Positions 25,885 to 34,943 are shown, counted from the stretch's first letter. The stretch is DNA of 64,000 bases from Ruegeria meonggei (GCF_900172215.1 NZ_FWFP01000008.1:148161-212160); one strand, 5' to 3'. Program-made: numbers and translations. The notes: generated from the letters alone by a model not told the origin.

Positions 25885-26823
25885 ATGAGTAAATTATCCA
25901 AACTCTTAACAACTACCGCGAGCCTGTCCTTGCTAGCATTAACTCCGGCAACAGTCAGCGTAATCACCTTCTCTTCCAATGCCGCATACGCACAAGAAAA
26001 TGGCGGCGAAAGCGGCGGCGGCGAGTCCGGTGGCGGCGAAGGCGGCGGCGGTGAGTCCGGTGGCGGCGAAGGCGGCGGCGGCGAGTCCGAAGGCGGCGAA
26101 GGCGGCGGCGGTGAGTCCGGTGGCGGCGAAAGTGGCGGCGGTGAGTCCGGTGGCGGCGAAGGCGGCGGCGGTGAGTCCGGTGGCGGCGAAGGCGGCGGCG
26201 GTGAGTCCGGTGGCGGCGAAGGCGGCGGCGGTGAGTCCGAAGGCGGCGGCGGTGAGTCTGGTGGCGGCGAAGGCGGCGGCGGTGAGTCCGGTGGCGGCGA
26301 AGGCGGCGGCGGTGAGTCCGGTGGCGGCGAAGGCGGCGGCGGTGAGTCCGAAGGCGGCGGCGGTGAGTCCGGTGGCGGCGAAAGCGGCGGCGGTGAGTCC
26401 GGTGGCGGCGAAGGCGGCGGCGGTGAGTCCGGTGGCGGCGAAGGCGGCGGCGGCGAGTCCGAAGGCGGCGAAGGCGGCGGCGGTGAGTCCGGTGGCGGCG
26501 AAAGCGGCGGCGGTGAGTCCGGTGGCGGCGAAGGCGGCGGCGGTGAGTCCGGTGGCGGCGAAAGCGGCGGCGGTGAGTCCGGTGGCGGCGAAGGCGGCGG
26601 CGGTGAGTCCGGTGGCGGCGAAGGCGGCGGCGGTGAGTCCGGTGGCGGCGAAGGCGGCGGCGGTGAGTCCGGTGGCGGCGAAGGCGGCGGCGGTGAGTCC
26701 GGTGGCGGCGAAGGCGGCGGCGGCGAGTCCGAAGGCGGCGAAGGCGGCGGCGGTGAGTCCGGTGGCGGCGAAAGCGGCGGCGGTGAGCAGGCTACCGATG
26801 TGATGCCAGGAGAGAACCGCTGA
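25885..26823 (+). CDS. Secreted Gly-Glu-Ser tandem-repeat protein
   Basis: The protein has 312 residues. A signal peptide ([20 protein letters not shown], cleaved near SSNAAYAQ) is followed from about residue 39 to 302 by nothing but Gly, Glu and Ser in units such as [10 protein letters not shown] and [10 protein letters not shown]. It ends with the unique tail [11 protein letters not shown]. The ribosome site is GAGAGGGAAAG, and a strong terminator follows, so it looks like a functional gene. The mature chain would be disordered and strongly acidic, since roughly every fifth residue is Glu. A role as an extracellular polyanion (ion binding, surface matrix) is only a guess. It lies between the two dapD 3' ends. 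Confidence 0.75.
   Translation: MSKLSKLLTTTASLSLLALTPATVSVITFSSNAAYAQENGGESGGGESGGGEGGGGESGGGEGGGGESEGGEGGGGESGGGESGGGESGGGEGGGGESGGGEGGGGESGGGEGGGGESEGGGGESGGGEGGGGESGGGEGGGGESGGGEGGGGESEGGGGESGGGESGGGESGGGEGGGGESGGGEGGGGESEGGEGGGGESGGGESGGGESGGGEGGGGESGGGESGGGESGGGEGGGGESGGGEGGGGESGGGEGGGGESGGGEGGGGESGGGEGGGGESEGGEGGGGESGGGESGGGEQATDVMPGENR
26002..26787 (+). repeat. 30-bp in-frame tandem repeat, about 26 units
   Basis: The base unit is GGCGGCGGTGAGTCCGGTGG followed by CGGCGAAGGC. Some units are changed at one codon (GGT to GAA) or shortened by six or so bases, always keeping the frame. All three forward frames and one reverse frame stay open because no unit contains a stop. Such an array should vary in copy number by slippage. 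Confidence 0.9.
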
Positions 26824-26920
26824 TTTCAAAAATTATCGGCTTCTATAAAACCAATAATCCTTAGCTATGGAAGCTCAATAATTGCGAGTTCTCATCGCTG
26901 AAGATTCAAACAAATTGATT

Positions 26921-26954
26921 GGCCGGGCCAGATGGCACCGGCCCTTCTTTTTTT
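26921..26954 (+). terminator. Intrinsic terminator of the Gly-Glu-Ser repeat gene
   Basis: GGCCGG-GCC-AGAT-GGC-A-CCGGCC forms a nine-pair stem with one bulged A and an AGAT loop, followed by CTTCTTTTTTT on the plus strand. It has no U-run on the minus strand, so it does not serve dapD. Confidence 0.85.
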
Positions 26955-26963
26955 GATCAATAA

Positions 26964-27791
26964 TCAATCGCGCAGCAGCTCGTTGATCCCGGTTTTCGAG
27001 CGGGTTCTTTCGTCAACCCGCTTCACGATCACCGCGCAATACAGGCTGACATTGTTCTTGGTTGGCATCGCCCCGGCAACAACCACCGAATAGGGCGGCA
27101 CCTCGCCATACATGACCTCACCGGTTTGCCTGTCCACGATCTTGGTGGACTGGCCGATAAAGACGCCCATCCCCAGAACCGAACCTTCGCGGACGATACA
27201 GCCCTCAACCACTTCGGAGCGCGCGCCGATAAAGCAGTTGTCCTCGATGATGGTCGGGCCAGCCTGCATCGGCTCCAGAACGCCACCGATCCCAACGCCG
27301 CCTGACAGGTGCACATTCTTGCCGATCTGCGCGCAGGACCCGACGGTGGCCCAGGTGTCAACCATGGTGCCCTCGTCGACATGAGCACCGAGGTTCACGA
27401 ATGACGGCATCAGAACCACGCCAGGCGCGATATAGGCCGATTTACGGACCACGCAGTTCGGAACGGCACGGAAACCGGCGGCGCGCCACTGGTTTTCGCC
27501 CCAACCGGCGAACTTGCTGTCGACCTTGTCCCACCAGCCACCGGCCTGCGGCCCGCCGTTCTGGATTTCCATATCCTTGATGCGAAAGCCCAGCAGCACC
27601 GCCTTTTTGGCCCATTGGTTCACATGCCAATCGCCGCTGTCCAGCTTTTCGGCCACGCGCAACGACCCGCTGTCGAGCGCATTCAGCGTATCTTCGATCG
27701 CCTCACGCTGTTCGCCGGTGGTGGCAGGGGTGATGGTGTCGCGCGCCTCCCAGGCGGCTTCGATGGCGGCTTCCAGTTGCGCGTTGGACAT
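26964..27791 (-). CDS. dapD: Tetrahydrodipicolinate N-succinyltransferase
   Basis: The protein has 275 residues, the full family length. The N-terminal helical part ([34 protein letters not shown]) is followed by the left-handed beta-helix: [47 protein letters not shown]. The C-terminal segment [11 protein letters not shown] closes it. It succinylates tetrahydrodipicolinate in the lysine/diaminopimelate pathway. Its stop codon is TGA, while the remnant copy downstream ends in TAA. Confidence 0.96.
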   Translation of the reverse strand: MSNAQLEAAIEAAWEARDTITPATTGEQREAIEDTLNALDSGSLRVAEKLDSGDWHVNQWAKKAVLLGFRIKDMEIQNGGPQAGGWWDKVDSKFAGWGENQWRAAGFRAVPNCVVRKSAYIAPGVVLMPSFVNLGAHVDEGTMVDTWATVGSCAQIGKNVHLSGGVGIGGVLEPMQAGPTIIEDNCFIGARSEVVEGCIVREGSVLGMGVFIGQSTKIVDRQTGEVMYGEVPPYSVVVAGAMPTKNNVSLYCAVIVKRVDERTRSKTGINELLRD

Positions 27792-27883
27792 GGCGGTGCT
27801 CCGTACAGAATCTATTCACGTTGGTCTTGCCTATACGCAAGCGCAATCCATGGCGCAATGCGACGCAGGCGGGCGCGTTTACG

Positions 27884-28849
27884 TCAGTCTTCGGTTAAAG
27901 CCCCTAATGCGGCAAACATATCCCGGTCACTGCCCGTGCCCGCATTCGGCGCGGTCAGCAGCACATCGCCGTAAAATACCGAGTTCGCCCCAGCCAAAAA
28001 GCACAAGGCCTGCTCGGCCGCCGAGAAGTCGGAGCGCCCGGCCGACAGGCGCACGCGTGTCTTTGGCATGGTGATCCGGGCGGTAGCGACCATGCGCAAC
28101 AGATCAAAGATGCCAACCGTTTCTCGATGTGCCAGTGGCGTGCCTTCGATCGGGATCAGCGCATTGATCGGCACGCTTTCAGGATGCGGATCAAAATTCG
28201 CCAGCACCTGCAACATCGAGGCCCGGTCCCGCAGATTTTCGCCCATGCCGATAATCCCACCACAGCACAGATCGATGCCCGCGTCCCTACAATAGCTGAG
28301 CGTTTCCAGCCTGTCGCGATAGGTACGGGTGCCGATGATTTCACCGTAGAACTCGGGCGAGGTGTCAAGGTTGTGGTTATAGGCCGTCAGCCCGGCCTGG
28401 GCCAAACGTCTGGCCTGATGCGGCTTGAGCATTCCAAGGGTCACGCAGGCCTCCATCCCCAACGCGCGAACGCCCGCGACCATCTCAAGCACGTTGTCGA
28501 ACTCGCCCCCATCCCGAACCTGACGCCAGGCGGCCCCCATGCAGAACCTCTCGGCCCCAGCCTGCTTTGCGCGTTTGGCCAGGGACAACACGTGTTGCGG
28601 GTTCATTAGCTTTTCTTTGGTCAGCTCGACTTCGCGGTGATGGGCGGATTGAGGGCAATAGGCGCAATCTTCGGGGCAGCCACCGGTCTTGATCGACAGC
28701 AGGCTGGCTTTCTGGATGTCTTCGGGGTTGTGATGCGCCCGGTGGATCATGTTTGCACGGCCGACAAGATCCAAAAGGGGAAGGCGCATGAGCGCCTCCA
28801 CCTCATCTACACTCCAGTCACTGCGGATATCCCGGGCGTTATCAAGCAT
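27884..28849 (-). CDS. bioB: Biotin synthase
   Basis: The protein has 321 residues. The radical-SAM cluster motif is [13 protein letters not shown] (CxxxCxxC). Other BioB marks are [31 protein letters not shown] and the arginine of [14 protein letters not shown] near the auxiliary [2Fe-2S] site. It inserts sulfur into dethiobiotin. The start overlaps the end of bioY by eight bases, so uptake and synthesis are in one BioR-controlled unit. Other bio genes (bioF, A, D) are not in the window. Confidence 0.97.
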   Translation of the reverse strand: MLDNARDIRSDWSVDEVEALMRLPLLDLVGRANMIHRAHHNPEDIQKASLLSIKTGGCPEDCAYCPQSAHHREVELTKEKLMNPQHVLSLAKRAKQAGAERFCMGAAWRQVRDGGEFDNVLEMVAGVRALGMEACVTLGMLKPHQARRLAQAGLTAYNHNLDTSPEFYGEIIGTRTYRDRLETLSYCRDAGIDLCCGGIIGMGENLRDRASMLQVLANFDPHPESVPINALIPIEGTPLAHRETVGIFDLLRMVATARITMPKTRVRLSAGRSDFSAAEQALCFLAGANSVFYGDVLLTAPNAGTGSDRDMFAALGALTED

Positions 28850-29429
28850 CCGGCTGAGCCCCGCGGATTTTCTGCATCAATCCCACAGGCAAGCCGATCA
28901 CCAGTACAGCGGCAAGGGCGATCTTGACCAAATCACCGGCGATGAATGGGGTAAAGCCATAGGCCAGCACTTTGTCCGCCGGAACAAACTGCATCAGCCA
29001 ACCAAGGCCAAACACGTAGATTGCCGCCAAACCCATCAGCATCGCCGGGACAAGGAACAGTTTACGCAGGTGTTCCGCCACCCATCCAACAAGGATCGTC
29101 GCAATGACAAAGCCCATCAGATAGCCGCCGGTGCCGCCGATCATATAGGCAACGCCAATACCCTTTTCCGGGGTTCCGGCAAACACCGGCAGACCCGCAG
29201 CCCCGGCCACCATGTACCCGATCACCGTCGCCGACCCCAGCCGCATCCCATAAGCGGCAGCGATGGCCATGACGGCAGCCACCTGCAGGGTGATTGGAAC
29301 CGGCCAGAAAGGGATCTGAATCTTGGCGCTCGCCGTTAGCAACAGGACACCCGCCACTACTCGGAGGATTTGGCCAATTGGCGTCAGATCGCCTGCGGAT
29401 GGCAAGGTAGAGTTGAGTGCAGGTCTCAT
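28842..29429 (-). CDS. bioY: Biotin transporter BioY
   Basis: The protein has 195 residues from ATG 29429 (ribosome site GAGGAT). There are six hydrophobic segments. The family signature begins [29 protein letters not shown], and [29 protein letters not shown] forms part of the binding site. It is the S-component for biotin uptake. A BioR box lies 12 bases upstream of the start codon. Confidence 0.95.
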   Translation of the reverse strand: MRPALNSTLPSAGDLTPIGQILRVVAGVLLLTASAKIQIPFWPVPITLQVAAVMAIAAAYGMRLGSATVIGYMVAGAAGLPVFAGTPEKGIGVAYMIGGTGGYLMGFVIATILVGWVAEHLRKLFLVPAMLMGLAAIYVFGLGWLMQFVPADKVLAYGFTPFIAGDLVKIALAAVLVIGLPVGLMQKIRGAQPDA

Positions 29430-29440
29430 TTGATCCTCTT

Positions 29441-29450
29441 TTATAGATAA
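29441..29450. promoter_or_regulatory. BioR box 1 (bioY promoter)
   Basis: TTATAGATAA is an exact match to the palindromic BioR site known in alphaproteobacteria (TTATMKATAA). It sits 12 bases upstream of bioY. Confidence 0.85.
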
Positions 29451-29482
29451 AATTGAGTCGATTCTGCACAGCAGCATTATAT

Positions 29483-29492
29483 TTATCTATTA
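29483..29492. promoter_or_regulatory. BioR box 2 (degenerate)
   Basis: TTATCTATTA matches the BioR palindrome at nine of ten positions. It lies 33 bases beyond box 1, between bioY and bioR, so two dimers could bind the bioY promoter. Confidence 0.65.
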
Positions 29493-29551
29493 AAAATCAA
29501 GCGAAAAATTCACACGTGAATTAAGTGGTTAAATATCAATGAATTACGTGA

Positions 29552-30151
29552 TTAACTGGCACGCCGTATATGACGGGACAGAATCGCCGTGGCAGCCGAA
29601 GCATCCCGATTTTTCAGCGCCTGAACAATTGAGGCGTGATCGGTATCCACACGCTGCACCCATTTCGGACGCCAGTGGGCGAACAGATGGCGCGCGCTTG
29701 CGATATGCAGATCATCGATCGTATGCAACAGGCGTGGCAGCCCGCAGGGTGTCAGGACAGCCCGGTGAAACACACGGTTCCGGGCCTCCCATTGCGGCAT
29801 GGTTTCGGCCTGATCGCACGCGATCCGGGCGTCATCAGCGGCCTTCAGCGCGACCGGCGTCATGTTCTGCACCGAATGCTGCAGCGCCAGAGTTTCCAGC
29901 GCCACCCGCATTTCAGTGACTTCCCGCACCTCGGCCGGATCCAACGCGGTCACGCGCATACCGCGCCGGGGCTCGCTTTTGGCCAGACCATGGGCTTGCA
30001 GCCGCAGCAAGGCCTCGCGCACGGGAACATGGCTTGCCTCAAACGCGCGCGCGATATGATCCTGCCGCAGCTTTTCACCGGCAGAAAGCTCTCCGGTGAT
30101 GATCTGTTGGCTCAGGGTCTCATAGATTCTGTCGGCTATCGTCGCGGTCAT
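29552..30151 (-). CDS. bioR: Biotin regulator BioR (GntR family)
   Basis: The protein has 199 residues. The winged helix includes AFEASHVPVREALLRLQAHGL. The helical effector domain has TEMRVALETLALQHS and RNVFHRAVL, giving FCD-type metal ligands. It carries a BioR box four bases ahead of its own start codon and two at bioY, so it should repress bioYB and itself when biotin (or biotinoyl-AMP) is ample. The name rests on the box matches plus the family, since GntR proteins alone are not diagnostic. Confidence 0.88.
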   Translation of the reverse strand: MTATIADRIYETLSQQIITGELSAGEKLRQDHIARAFEASHVPVREALLRLQAHGLAKSEPRRGMRVTALDPAEVREVTEMRVALETLALQHSVQNMTPVALKAADDARIACDQAETMPQWEARNRVFHRAVLTPCGLPRLLHTIDDLHIASARHLFAHWRPKWVQRVDTDHASIVQALKNRDASAATAILSRHIRRAS

Positions 30152-30154
30152 AAA

Positions 30155-30164
30155 TTATAGATAA
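30155..30164. promoter_or_regulatory. BioR box 3 (bioR autoregulation)
   Basis: An exact TTATAGATAA begins four bases upstream of the bioR ATG (30149-30151), the expected site for autorepression. Confidence 0.85.
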
Positions 30165-30194
30165 AATCCGCAACTCATTTCCACAAGCCGATAA

Positions 30195-31112
30195 TTACCC
30201 CTGTAGCGGGTCCGGAGAGATGTTTCCGCCACAGATCAGAACTGCCACCTTTTCCCCCGGTTCGGGCTGATAGGCCCCCGATAACAACGCAGCCAACGCA
30301 GCTGCACCCGCAGGTTCGACAAGGATGCGATGCGCGCGCCACAATTTATCCTGCGCCTGCGCAATGGCCGCGTCTGGCACAAGGACCGAGGTCATCCCCT
30401 GTGCCAGATCGAAACAGATCGACCCGATCCGCCGCGCGCCCAGAGCGTTGGCAGCAATACCGGACACGGCGACATCAACCGGCTCACCCGCCTGCAGGGC
30501 CGCGTTCAAGGCACAAGATGTCTCAGGCTCGACCGCCACAACCTTGCGCGCACCCTGAAACCAGCCCAGAGCCCCGGCGATCAGGCCACCTCCGCCAACC
30601 GCCACCAGAACCGTATCGGCCTTCAAGCTCTGCGCTTCCCATTCTGCGAAACAGGTGCCCTGCCCGGCTACCGTTGCGGGCGCGTCATAGGCATGGATCT
30701 GCATCGCTCCGGTGGCGTTCTCATACACCTGCGCCTGCGTCAACGCATTGGCGTATTCGCCCGCGACCACGCTCAGATCCGCGCCGGTTTGTTCGATCAA
30801 AGCGATCTTGGACGGCCCCGCCAGTTCCGGAACAAAGATTTTGGCCGGATGGCCCAGCGTTTGCGCCGCATAGGCCGCTGCGGCGCCGTGATTGCCGCCG
30901 GATGCGGCCACAACCCCCGCTTCGGGCACATCCAGGCTGAGCAACGTGTTGAACGCCCCACGCGCCTTGAAACTGCCTGTGTGCTGCATATGCTCCAGTT
31001 TCATTTCAACCGGATAATCCAGCCGCAGCGCCCGGCTTTCCATCACAGGCGTCACCTGTGCATATCCGTCAATCCGTTCAGCAGCTGCTGAAATTTCGTG
31101 CTTCCAATTCAT
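30195..31112 (-). CDS. PLP-dependent threonine/serine dehydratase
   Basis: The protein has 305 residues from ATG 31112. The Schiff-base lysine is in HTGSFKARGAFN, the phosphate loop in VAASGGNHGAAAAYAA and a glycine loop in LVAVGGGGLIAGALGW. The fold-type II family includes threonine dehydratase, serine racemase and ectoine-locus EutB-like enzymes. There is no C-terminal regulatory ACT domain, so it is not biosynthetic IlvA. Whether it prefers Thr, Ser or a hydroxy-amino acid cannot be decided. It diverges from the LOG gene. Confidence 0.85.
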   Translation of the reverse strand: MNWKHEISAAAERIDGYAQVTPVMESRALRLDYPVEMKLEHMQHTGSFKARGAFNTLLSLDVPEAGVVAASGGNHGAAAAYAAQTLGHPAKIFVPELAGPSKIALIEQTGADLSVVAGEYANALTQAQVYENATGAMQIHAYDAPATVAGQGTCFAEWEAQSLKADTVLVAVGGGGLIAGALGWFQGARKVVAVEPETSCALNAALQAGEPVDVAVSGIAANALGARRIGSICFDLAQGMTSVLVPDAAIAQAQDKLWRAHRILVEPAGAAALAALLSGAYQPEPGEKVAVLICGGNISPDPLQG

Positions 31113-31191
31113 TCTTGTCTTTCCGTGACTGGCGCTCTGACCGTGAACCCTATAGCTGTTTTGAGAACACGCAAGCAGGGATAGATCACCG

Positions 31192-32034
31192 ATGAGAGAA
31201 GACCGCCTCAGCCCGTTTCGCGACGCGCAGACAGACCGCTCGACCGCGAGCGAAGTACCGGACACGCCGCAGACGCGCTCACCCGCGTATCGCCTGGCCT
31301 TTGCCGATGATGACTTCCTGTGTCGCGATGAATTGCGCCCGGTGCGCCTGCAACTGGAACTGCTGAAACCCGAGATGATCATGACCGAGCGTGAGATCAC
31401 CTCAACCATTGTCATGTTCGGCGGGGCGCGCATCCCCGAGCCATCGCAAAAACACACGGCACGGACACAAACCCTGTCCAACCTGTCGGTATACTACGAC
31501 GAGGCGCGCGAATTTGCCCGGCTGATGACCGAGAAATCGAACGAAACCGGTTGCCGCGAAAACGTGATCGTCACCGGTGGTGGTCCCGGCGTGATGGAAG
31601 CCGGAAACCGCGGTGCGCAGGATGCAGGCGGCTGTTCCATCGGGCTGAACATCGTGCTGCCACATGAACAGGCACCGAACCTCTATGTGACGCCCGACCT
31701 CAGCTTTAACTTTCACTATTTCGCCATTCGCAAGATGCACTTTCTGATGCGCGCCCGCGCCATCACTATTTTCCCCGGCGGATTTGGCACCATGGATGAG
31801 CTGTTCGAATCCCTAACGCTGATTCAGACCGGTCGGATGGAGCGTGTGCCCTTCCTGCTGTTTGGTCGCGAATTCTGGGAAAAGGTGATCAACTGGGAGG
31901 CGCTGGCAGATGCGGGCACCATCTCGGACGAAGATCTGGACTTGTTCCGCTTTGTCGATACGGCCCAGCAAGCAGTTGATATCATCGAGAATTGGGAACC
32001 CGCGCCCGCCCGCGACGAAATCCCGGGGCGTTAA
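31192..32034 (+). CDS. LOG-family nucleotide-binding protein (TIGR00730-like)
   Basis: The protein has 280 residues. Signature motifs of the lysine-decarboxylase-like/LOG fold are VTGGGPGVMEAGNRGAQDAGG and the later IFPGGFGTMDELFESLTLIQTG. Members hydrolyse cytokinin-type or nucleoside monophosphates to release the base. It has an extra 80-residue N-terminal part compared with short plant-type LOG, typical of the longer bacterial group. It ends three bases before the lyase gene. Confidence 0.85.
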   Translation: MREDRLSPFRDAQTDRSTASEVPDTPQTRSPAYRLAFADDDFLCRDELRPVRLQLELLKPEMIMTEREITSTIVMFGGARIPEPSQKHTARTQTLSNLSVYYDEAREFARLMTEKSNETGCRENVIVTGGGPGVMEAGNRGAQDAGGCSIGLNIVLPHEQAPNLYVTPDLSFNFHYFAIRKMHFLMRARAITIFPGGFGTMDELFESLTLIQTGRMERVPFLLFGREFWEKVINWEALADAGTISDEDLDLFRFVDTAQQAVDIIENWEPAPARDEIPGR

Positions 32035-32037
32035 GGC

Positions 32038-33138
32038 ATGAAGCCTCCCAAGACCGGCGAAATGTTGCATCTGCGCGGCAATGCACTGGACAAAGGGGAA
32101 CCAGTGGCGTTGCCGCTGACCCAAAGCAGCATGTTCCACCTGCCCGGCGCGCCGGAGGGTCAGGATTTCTATGGCCGAGTGAACAACCCGACATGGGAAC
32201 ATCTGGAACAGGTTCTGGCCCATCTGGAAGGTGCACCCTGTCTGAGCTTTCCGTCAGGCATGGCGGCGATCTCGGCCGCCTTGTTCGCGACGGTCAAATC
32301 CGGGTCACGCATCCTGATCCCATCCGACGGCTATTACGTGACGCGGGTACTGGCCGAGCGGTTTTTGACCAATCTGGGCGTCTCGGTCACCGAACGCCCG
32401 ACCACTGCGTTCACCGCTGGCGGGTTCGATGGGTTCGATGTGATCTTTGTCGAAAGCCCCTCGAACCCCGGTTTGGACATGATGGACCTGCCCGCCATTG
32501 CCGCCGCTGTTCGTGCCGCAGGTGGGATCACGATCGCAGATAACACTACAATGACACCGCTGGGCCAACGCCCATTGGATAGGGGCATCGACATTGTCGT
32601 AGCCTCGGACACCAAGGCCATGGGTGGGCATTCCGATCTGTTGATGGGCCATGTCGCCAGCCACTGCGCGCAGATCATGGAACGGATCGCGGAATGGCGG
32701 CGGGTCTCGGGCGCAATTCCCGGCCCGCATGAGGCCTGGTTGCTGCACCGCGGGCTGGAAACGCTGGACGTCCGGTTCGACCGCATGTGCAGCTCGGCGC
32801 AGGTTCTGGCCGAACAGCTGGCGGGGCATCAGATGGTCAAACACATCCGTTATCCGGGCCTTCCGGATGACCCGTCACACACCCTGGCCAGGGCTCAGAC
32901 CACACGGTTCGGCTTCCTGCTGTCGATCACGCTGGAGAGTGAGGCCAAGGCCGAAGCGTTCATCAACACCTGCCCTCTGCTCCGGCCTGCGACATCCTTT
33001 GGCGGCGTCCACAGTTCGGCCGAACGCCGCGCCCGGTGGGGCGACGATGTTGATCCCGGATTTATCCGCCTGTCGGTCGGGTGCGAACCCGTGGAAGAAC
33101 TGTGGCACTCAATCGAGGCCAGCCTGAACCGGCTGTGA
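32038..33138 (+). CDS. Cystathionine lyase-type Cys/Met metabolism PLP enzyme
   Basis: The protein has 366 residues. Family marks are YGRVNNPTWEHLEQVLAHLEGAP, FPSGMAAISAALFA, VESPSNPGLDMMDL and the PLP lysine in VASDTKAMGGHSDLLMG. The last shows a Thr before Lys (DTK) where many relatives have Thr/Ser-Lys. The C-terminal SFGGVHSSAERR is also typical. It should cleave cystathionine or a related thioether. Beta- and gamma-lyase cannot be separated by eye. It converges with the holin-like gene with no gap between stop codons. Confidence 0.87.
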   Translation: MKPPKTGEMLHLRGNALDKGEPVALPLTQSSMFHLPGAPEGQDFYGRVNNPTWEHLEQVLAHLEGAPCLSFPSGMAAISAALFATVKSGSRILIPSDGYYVTRVLAERFLTNLGVSVTERPTTAFTAGGFDGFDVIFVESPSNPGLDMMDLPAIAAAVRAAGGITIADNTTMTPLGQRPLDRGIDIVVASDTKAMGGHSDLLMGHVASHCAQIMERIAEWRRVSGAIPGPHEAWLLHRGLETLDVRFDRMCSSAQVLAEQLAGHQMVKHIRYPGLPDDPSHTLARAQTTRFGFLLSITLESEAKAEAFINTCPLLRPATSFGGVHSSAERRARWGDDVDPGFIRLSVGCEPVEELWHSIEASLNRL

Positions 33139-33522
33139 TTACTTCTTGGGTTCGCGCAACTCGGTGAACACATAGATTGGCAACACCACGCTGGCGATCA
33201 GCGCACCCAGCCAGACCAGCAGCGTCGCAGCCAGCAGGTTAGAGATGCCCCCAACCGTCAGACCGGCGGTGACCAGATCGGTCACCAACAGGCCCACAAA
33301 AGTCACGATCAGGGCGATCCCACCCTTGAGTGCCGGCGCCTTCTGTTCTCCTAGCTTCAGGATCAGGGGCTCGGCCACCACCTGCACCAGCGTAAAGACG
33401 ATCACCACAACGATGAACGAGATCGGCCGGATCGCAAATCCTGACAGCAGCACTGCCGCAAGCAACAAACCGATGGCATTACCAGCCAACAGGGCCAGAA
33501 CGGATTTGATTCTGCGCGTCAT
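33139..33522 (-). CDS. Four-helix membrane protein (holin superfamily IV-like)
   Basis: The protein has 127 residues from ATG 33522 (GGAG upstream). Four membrane helices are visible: VLALLAGNAIGLLLAAVLLSGF, FIVVVIVFTLVQVVAEPLIL, GGIALIVTFVGLLVTDLVTAGL and LLAATLLVWLGALIASVVLPIYVF. This size and pattern fits the phage_holin_4_2 group, which in chromosomes is usually not a phage gene. Function unknown. No phage genes are nearby. Confidence 0.7.
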   Translation of the reverse strand: MTRRIKSVLALLAGNAIGLLLAAVLLSGFAIRPISFIVVVIVFTLVQVVAEPLILKLGEQKAPALKGGIALIVTFVGLLVTDLVTAGLTVGGISNLLAATLLVWLGALIASVVLPIYVFTELREPKK

Positions 33523-33683
33523 GGGGTTCTCCGACAGCAAATACTTAGAAACATGCATATGTTAGCAGACCCGCGGGATTTTGCGAGCGGTTCCAAAAGC
33601 CTCTTTCATTTGGGGTGTTGAAATCGCATGATAAAACGCATTCATCAAGATCAGACCTGCACCCGAGATTGACGAGAGGTGAG

Positions 33684-34601
33684 ATGAGCGACGATCCCTA
33701 TTCCGCCCTAGGCGTCACCAAAGACGCCAACGCTGCCGAGATCAAAAAGGCCTATCGGCGCATCGCCAAGGAATGCCACCCGGACTTGAAACCCGGTGAT
33801 GCCGAGGCCGAAGAGAAATTCAAGGCCGCCGCGGCCGCCTATGATCTGTTGAAAGATCCCGACACTCGCGCCCGCTTTGACAAGGGCGAGATCGACGCTT
33901 CGGGTCAGGAACGCCCACAGCAGCAGTATTATCGCGACTATGCCGAGGCCGCCGGAAACCCCTATCGCGGGCAGGCCGCGGACCCAGACGATATGTCCGA
34001 CATCTTCGCCGAATTCATGCGCGGGCGCGGCGGGTACGGACAGCGCACACAAGAGTTTCACGCCCCAGGGCACAATCGCAGCTATAGCCTGCAGATCAGC
34101 TTTCTGGATGCGGTGTTTGGGGCCAGCCAGAAACTGACCCTGCCTGATGGCAACCGGATCGAGGTCAAAATCCCTGCAGGTATCACCGACGGCCAGACCA
34201 TTCGCCTGCGCGGCAAGGGGGATCCGGGATTTGGTAAAGGACCGTCGGGAGACGCTCTGGTTACGGTGTCCGTCGCGCCGCACCCGGTCTTTGATCGCCT
34301 GGGCGATGACATCCGCATCACCCTGCCCATTACGATTGATGAGGCGATCCTGGGCGGTAAAATCCCCGCGCCCACCATAGACGGCGGCGTCAATGTCAGC
34401 GTCCCGGCCGGCACCAGCAGCGGCAAGACCCTGCGCCTGCGTGGCAAGGGCGTCAAGAAACGCGGATCAACCGAGCGGGGGGATCAACTAATCGAACTGA
34501 CCGTTTCGATGCCGGACCAGATCGACGATGAGCTGAAGGGTTTCATGGAGACATGGCGCGAAACCCACCGCTATGACCCGCGCAAAGGAATGCTGTCATG
34601 A
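33684..34601 (+). CDS. cbpA: DnaJ-class co-chaperone of CbpA type
   Basis: The protein has 305 residues. The J domain (residues 4-70) has the HPD motif in RRIAKECHPDLKPGD. The linker is Gly/Arg rich (RGRGGYGQRT). Two C-terminal beta domains follow (VKIPAGITDGQTIRLRGKG and VSVPAGTSSGKTLRLRGKG). The zinc-finger region of DnaJ is absent, which defines CbpA. It stimulates DnaK and may bind curved DNA. The next gene encodes its modulator CbpM and overlaps by ATGA. Confidence 0.92.
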   Translation: MSDDPYSALGVTKDANAAEIKKAYRRIAKECHPDLKPGDAEAEEKFKAAAAAYDLLKDPDTRARFDKGEIDASGQERPQQQYYRDYAEAAGNPYRGQAADPDDMSDIFAEFMRGRGGYGQRTQEFHAPGHNRSYSLQISFLDAVFGASQKLTLPDGNRIEVKIPAGITDGQTIRLRGKGDPGFGKGPSGDALVTVSVAPHPVFDRLGDDIRITLPITIDEAILGGKIPAPTIDGGVNVSVPAGTSSGKTLRLRGKGVKKRGSTERGDQLIELTVSMPDQIDDELKGFMETWRETHRYDPRKGMLS

Positions 34602-34942
34602 GCCGCACTTTGACCGAAGACGAACTGATCACCACTGTCGCCCGCCTGACATCCTCGCGTCTGACCGAGTATCTTGCCGCCGAGATTGTGATCCCTGAAC
34701 AGACCGAGCAGGGGCTGGTCTATCACAGCCTGGACGTGGCGCGGCTGGAACTTGCCTGCGAGCTGCACGAGCAATACGAGATGGAGCCCGATGCCCTGTC
34801 GATGATGATCTCACTGATCGACCAAATGCACGGCCTGCGCGCGGAACTGCGCGAAGTGCTGAACGCGGTGCAGGCGCAGCCCGAACCGGTGCGGCAGACC
34901 CTGATCGAAGTCATCGGAACTGCCCGGTTCAGACAAAGGTGA
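34598..34942 (+). CDS. cbpM: Chaperone modulator CbpM
   Basis: The protein has 114 residues and is all helical: LTEDELITTVARLTSSRLTEYLAAEIVIPE, then DVARLELACELHEQYEMEPDALSMMISLIDQM. CbpM binds the J domain of CbpA and blocks both DnaK stimulation and DNA binding. It is coupled to cbpA by a four-base overlap, which supports the assignment. Confidence 0.88.
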   Translation: MSRTLTEDELITTVARLTSSRLTEYLAAEIVIPEQTEQGLVYHSLDVARLELACELHEQYEMEPDALSMMISLIDQMHGLRAELREVLNAVQAQPEPVRQTLIEVIGTARFRQR

Positions 34943-34943
34943 C

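Noticed and set aside
25431..25979. A complete 182-residue gene covering the dapD remnant
   Set aside because: Only the last 72 residues resemble DapD; the rest is unrelated and its start lies inside the repeat gene on the other strand.
26002..26787. CRISPR array
   Set aside because: Units are directly tandem with no unique spacers, and no cas genes are present.
25939..26829. Long reverse open frame (about 296 residues, Ala/Phe rich) and a second forward frame (25979-26803) over the repeat array
   Set aside because: A 30-bp unit without stops keeps every such frame open automatically. Neither has a ribosome site or sensible termini, while the 25885-26823 frame has a signal peptide and both.
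26949..26960. TTTGATCAAT as a fourth copy of the pot-locus operator
   Set aside because: It is part of the U-run and spacer of a terminator, and the short GATC-centred motif occurs by chance.
33139..33522. Phage holin as evidence of a prophage
   Set aside because: This four-helix family is widespread in chromosomes and no other phage gene is nearby.
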